This document shows, piece after piece, positions 61,018-64,000 of a stretch of 64,000 nucleotides of DNA (the stretch's first letter is position 1; the number at the start of each line of letters is the position of its first letter). Made by a program: the position numbers and the translations under genes. The stretch lies in NCBI RefSeq assembly GCF_038900055.1, contig NZ_JBBMQM010000001.1, forward strand, positions 3,596,001-3,660,000. Reading direction: 5' to 3'. The notes beneath the pieces are model-generated. The model ran no database searches and was not told where the DNA came from. It saw nothing but the letters and a program-made list of their open reading frames with translations. The DNA comes from Henriciella sp. AS95. Its GTDB lineage: Bacteria; Pseudomonadota; Alphaproteobacteria; Caulobacterales; Hyphomonadaceae.

Positions 61018-62577
61018 CTATTCCTCGATAAACCCGACAGGGGCGTTGTAATTGTCCTGGGTCAGACCTTCGCCATTCTTTCCGTACACAGCGTTCAGCT
61101 TTCCGAAGAAAATGGTTTGCGGGTCAGAGGCATTGGCATAGCCGTCTGCCGGTGTCCGCAGATTACCCTTGGCGGTCGGATCGACCAGGTATGGGGTGAT
61201 GATGACGACCAGTTCGGTTTCCTCATTGAGGAAGTCACGCGACTGGAAGAGCGCGCCGAGGATTGGCAGCTTCTTCAGGCCCGGAAGCTGGTCGAGGGCC
61301 TGGCGCGACCGGCTCTGGATGAGGCCGGCAAGCATCATCGATCCGCCGCTTGGCAGCTCGACCGTGCTCTCTGCGCGCCGCACACTCAGCGCTGGAATGG
61401 TCAGCGTCTGCGCGGTGATCACATTGCCCTGGTCATCGACACCGGCAACTGACTGGCCTTGGAAGGCGCCCTGATTGGTCAGCTCTGAAACTTCGGTCGA
61501 GACCTTCAGCGAGATACGGCCCTCGGAGAGGACCATCGGCGTGAAGCCGAGCCCGACACCGTATGGTTTGAACTCGATGGTGATGCGGCCATTATTGTCC
61601 TGGCCAACCGGAACCGGGAATTCGCCGCCTGCAAGGAATTTGGCGGACTCGCCGGAAATCGCGGAGATGTTCGGCTCTGCCAGCGTGCGGACAATACCGA
61701 CACGCTCAAGCGCATCAATGGCCGCGCCAGCCGACGACTGGAAGTCATCGCCGACATAGTTGGTATAGCCCACACCGCCCGAAAAGCCGCCGAGTGAGCT
61801 GCCGGCGACATTGTAGCCATTGGCGCTGGAGATGCTGGCATTGTTACTGAACGGAAGGCCCGGGACGAGCGCGGTTGTTTCGGCATCCACGGCAGGACCG
61901 CCGGGCGTTTCAGGAGCAAAAAGCTGCTTCTCGACGAGGTTTGCAAGGTCACCGAAATTCGTTGCGCCGGACAGATTGATGCCGAGCTGTTTGACCACGC
62001 TGCGCTGCATCTCGACGATGCGCACTTCCAGCATGACCTGGTCTTTTGCGGCGATCGACATCATGTTGACCGGCTCGAAGTCTTCCTGGCCGGAATAGGC
62101 CTTTACGAGACGAATGACCTGGTCCGACTGGGAAAGATTGTCGACCTGGCCGGTCAGGACGATATTGCCGCCAATGCTTTCGACGTCGACGCGCGCATCA
62201 GGAACGTAGCGGGCGATCAGCTTGCTGAGCGAGGCCATGTCGGCACCGACGACGATTTCCAGATTGAGCAGCGGGTCGCCATTGCGGTCGAACAGGAAGG
62301 CGTTCGTCTCACCGACCTTGATACCGCGGAAAATAAGACGCTGGGCGGTCTGAACCACCGCGTCGGCGATCTCCGGATTGGTGATGACAACATCCGCGAC
62401 AGGACGCTCGAGTTCAATGACGGTGGACTTGTTGAGCCCAAGCTTGATCGACTGGGAGACATTCGTGTCCCCGGGGTTCATGACCGAGACGCCCATCAGA
62501 TTCTGTGCGTGCGCCGAAAGCGGCGCCGCAAAAAGGCAGAGGGCTGCCAGTGCTTTATGCATGCGACCGGTGCTCAT
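61018..62577 (-). CDS. cpaC: outer-membrane secretin CpaC/RcpA
   Basis: 519 residues. Signal peptide MSTGRMHKALAALCLFAAPLSAHAQ. The N-terminal BON/STN-like part (NKSTVIELERPVADVVITNP; LNLEIVVGADMASLSKLI) is followed by the secretin beta domain (LAEPNISAISGESAKFLAGGE; LPSGGSMMLAGLIQSRSRQA; ELVVIITPYLV). Forms the pilus exit pore. The ATG overlaps the cpaB stop by one base (TGATG). Confidence 0.95.
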   Translation of the reverse strand: MSTGRMHKALAALCLFAAPLSAHAQNLMGVSVMNPGDTNVSQSIKLGLNKSTVIELERPVADVVITNPEIADAVVQTAQRLIFRGIKVGETNAFLFDRNGDPLLNLEIVVGADMASLSKLIARYVPDARVDVESIGGNIVLTGQVDNLSQSDQVIRLVKAYSGQEDFEPVNMMSIAAKDQVMLEVRIVEMQRSVVKQLGINLSGATNFGDLANLVEKQLFAPETPGGPAVDAETTALVPGLPFSNNASISSANGYNVAGSSLGGFSGGVGYTNYVGDDFQSSAGAAIDALERVGIVRTLAEPNISAISGESAKFLAGGEFPVPVGQDNNGRITIEFKPYGVGLGFTPMVLSEGRISLKVSTEVSELTNQGAFQGQSVAGVDDQGNVITAQTLTIPALSVRRAESTVELPSGGSMMLAGLIQSRSRQALDQLPGLKKLPILGALFQSRDFLNEETELVVIITPYLVDPTAKGNLRTPADGYANASDPQTIFFGKLNAVYGKNGEGLTQDNYNAPVGFIEE

Positions 62578-63410
62578 CAGCTTCTCCCGCTCATCGAACC
62601 GTTCTTGAAGACTTTGACACCGCCATCGCCGCTGTCCGAACCGGTCAGCAGGCTGGTATTCGCTGTGGCCCTGCCCTCATTCTCATCGGAGTCAGCGACA
62701 CTGCGCAGCGCCAGCGAGATGGCGCCGAGGCGGGAAGCATGCGCCAGGACTTCGGCCTGTTGCGGCTCAAGCGCCAGCGTGGCCGTAGAGCCTGTCAGGG
62801 CTGGTGCGCCATCCATTTCGCCGAACATCTGGTCAATCGCCAGGACACGCGCATTCTCGATGACGGTCTTGGTGATCGTCGTATCCTTCACGCCCTGTGC
62901 GGTGACGACTTCCACCTCATAGGTGAGGATCACGTCGACCTTGTCATCGGGAAGGATAAAGCCGGCAGAGGCGGTTTCAGGCGAAATCTCGACGGCGATG
63001 GCGCGCAGGCCCGGTTCGAGCAGCGCAGCCATGAAGCCTGTCTCGCCCTTCTTGACGATCTTTGAGCCGAGAATGGGCTCACCTGGCAGAAGCGCAATTC
63101 TTGCGACGCTGCCGGACAGTTCTTCGATCGCGTCAGGATTGGCGTCCTGGGTAAAGTAGCCGGCGTTGAGCGCTTTTTCCGGCCAATCGGACCATTCAAA
63201 ATCATCCGGGGTCAGAAGACTTCCGACGCGCATGTCTGTGCGTGCAACGAGCACTTTGGTCGAGGACACCTCGACTTCCTTTTCGATGACCACCGGGTCT
63301 CCGGATTCGGTCACCGGTGCTTCCCCGCCCGACATTCCCCTGACAAGGAGAGCCGCGCCAATCGCCGCGCCAGCGGCAACCAGTAGAATGATCAAACGAA
63401 TAGGCGACAT
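62577..63410 (-). CDS. cpaB: pilus assembly protein CpaB/RcpC
   Basis: 277 residues. A single N-terminal membrane anchor (LIILLVAAGAAIGAALLVRG) and an SAF domain (VLVARTDMRVGSLLTPDDFEWSDWP; LRAIAVEISPETASAGFILP; DKVDVILTYEVEVV). Periplasmic protein that may modify or stabilise the pore. Next to cpaC with a one-base overlap. Confidence 0.94.
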   Translation of the reverse strand: MSPIRLIILLVAAGAAIGAALLVRGMSGGEAPVTESGDPVVIEKEVEVSSTKVLVARTDMRVGSLLTPDDFEWSDWPEKALNAGYFTQDANPDAIEELSGSVARIALLPGEPILGSKIVKKGETGFMAALLEPGLRAIAVEISPETASAGFILPDDKVDVILTYEVEVVTAQGVKDTTITKTVIENARVLAIDQMFGEMDGAPALTGSTATLALEPQQAEVLAHASRLGAISLALRSVADSDENEGRATANTSLLTGSDSGDGGVKVFKNGSMSGRS

Positions 63411-63490
63411 ACGCCCCCCCTTCTCAACTCATTCCCCCAACAAAAGGGGAATCAACAGGGGGACATTTGCACTTACAGACTAAAGCATAG

Positions 63491-64000
63491 TTAACTTCCG
63501 AGGACGGTTGCCAAGTTTATCGACGTCAAGAGTGGAGACATCGGCGCCGCGTATATTGCACCGCCTGCAATGGCCACACCGTAGGGCACTCCATTTCCAG
63601 CCTGCATCGTCTCGGACGCAAAACCGGGCACGGCATGTGCAGGCACCAGCTTGCGGGCAAGTATGACGCATACGGCCAATCCGCCGCCGATGACAGCCAT
63701 GGTCATCACGAAGGGCATCGTCGCCTCGGGACCGAGCCACAACATCACGCCCGGGATCATCTTTGCATCGCCACCGCCAAACACACCGAAGGCGAAAAGG
63801 AAGATGGACACGACAAAAGCGATGGCGCCAGCCATCATGTGGCCGCCAAACACATCCCAGCCGGGCGCCGCGATGATGATGGCGGGAAAGAACAGGAAAG
63901 CGATGGTGAGGTTGAGGCCGTTGGTGATGGTCAGCGTCTCGATATCTCGCAGCGCCGCGTACACGCAAAGGCTGAGAAATGTCAGTGTAAATACGACCGT
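63491..64000 (-). CDS. cpaA: prepilin peptidase CpaA/TadV (5' part outside the window)
   Basis: The frame is open to the right window edge, so the start codon is not seen. Catalytic Asp in RDIETLTITN and in FGGGDAKMIPG are both present, plus four or more membrane segments. The enzyme cuts and may methylate the type IVb pilin, whose gene is not in this window. 80 bases separate it from cpaB. Confidence 0.93.
   Translation of the reverse strand, partial: TVVFTLTFLSLCVYAALRDIETLTITNGLNLTIAFLFFPAIIIAAPGWDVFGGHMMAGAIAFVVSIFLFAFGVFGGGDAKMIPGVMLWLGPEATMPFVMTMAVIGGGLAVCVILARKLVPAHAVPGFASETMQAGNGVPYGVAIAGGAIYAAPMSPLLTSINLATVLGS

Overview
The window is chromosomal DNA from a GC-rich alphaproteobacterium. 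The complete Caulobacter-type cpa/tad pilus locus, many TonB-receptor, beta-barrel and lipoprotein genes, the zeta-type ATPase inhibitor, and the purS, queCED and dnaX-ybaB-recR arrangements all fit Caulobacterales/Hyphomonadaceae (a Hyphomonas/Henriciella-like bacterium). That placement is inferred from gene content, not from rRNA.

Layout. 1-8.8 kb: a truncated amino-acid permease, several lipoproteins and secreted proteins, monothiol glutaredoxin, ATPase inhibitor zeta, purC and purS. 8.8-12.7 kb: PPK2 polyphosphate kinase, ribosomal protein S4, a DEAD-box helicase and a DUF2270 membrane protein. 12.8-15.4 kb: a BlaI/BlaR1-type regulator-sensor pair with two tandem operators; the sensor ends in an acidic, coiled-coil-like region. 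15.4-24 kb: mixed housekeeping genes (PepSY, two NUDIX enzymes, TauE, tRNA adenosine deaminase, rsmD, patatin, SDR, nitronate monooxygenase). 24-28.3 kb: MpaB-like oxygenase and a phospholipid head-group cluster (cdsA-like, plsC-like, two CDP-alcohol phosphotransferases). 28.3-32.3 kb: SDR, MscS channel, pirin, and a 58-residue lipoprotein. 32.3-34 kb: queC-queE-queD. 34.2-39.2 kb: TonB-dependent receptor, PQQ-type sugar dehydrogenase lipoprotein, GST. 39.3-43.6 kb: recR, ybaB, dnaX, and divergently a photolyase-related protein.

43.6-45.7 kb is the most unusual part. It is a visibly AT-richer island with palindromic repeats on both sides, holding a three-helix membrane protein and a dCMP-deaminase-family protein. 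The deaminase is preceded by two strong inverted repeats and a consensus-perfect sigma-54 promoter, and followed by about 200 bases dense in complementary segments (candidate structured RNA). No matching described system is recognised; this is the best candidate for something new.

45.7-55.3 kb: a GST-fold lipoprotein, nudC, Pmp3 peptide, a beta-barrel protein, a LysR/YHS/DoxX module, a DUF885 peptidase-like lipoprotein, M17 aminopeptidase and a TadD-like TPR lipoprotein. 55.4-64 kb: the minus-strand tight-adherence pilus operon cpaA-cpaB-cpaC-cpaD-cpaE-cpaF-tadB-tadC; cpaA runs off the window edge. In this operon CpaF powers assembly through TadB/TadC in the inner membrane, CpaC is the outer-membrane secretin, CpaB and CpaD are periplasmic or outer-membrane parts, CpaE localises the machine, and CpaA matures the pilin, which lies outside the window.
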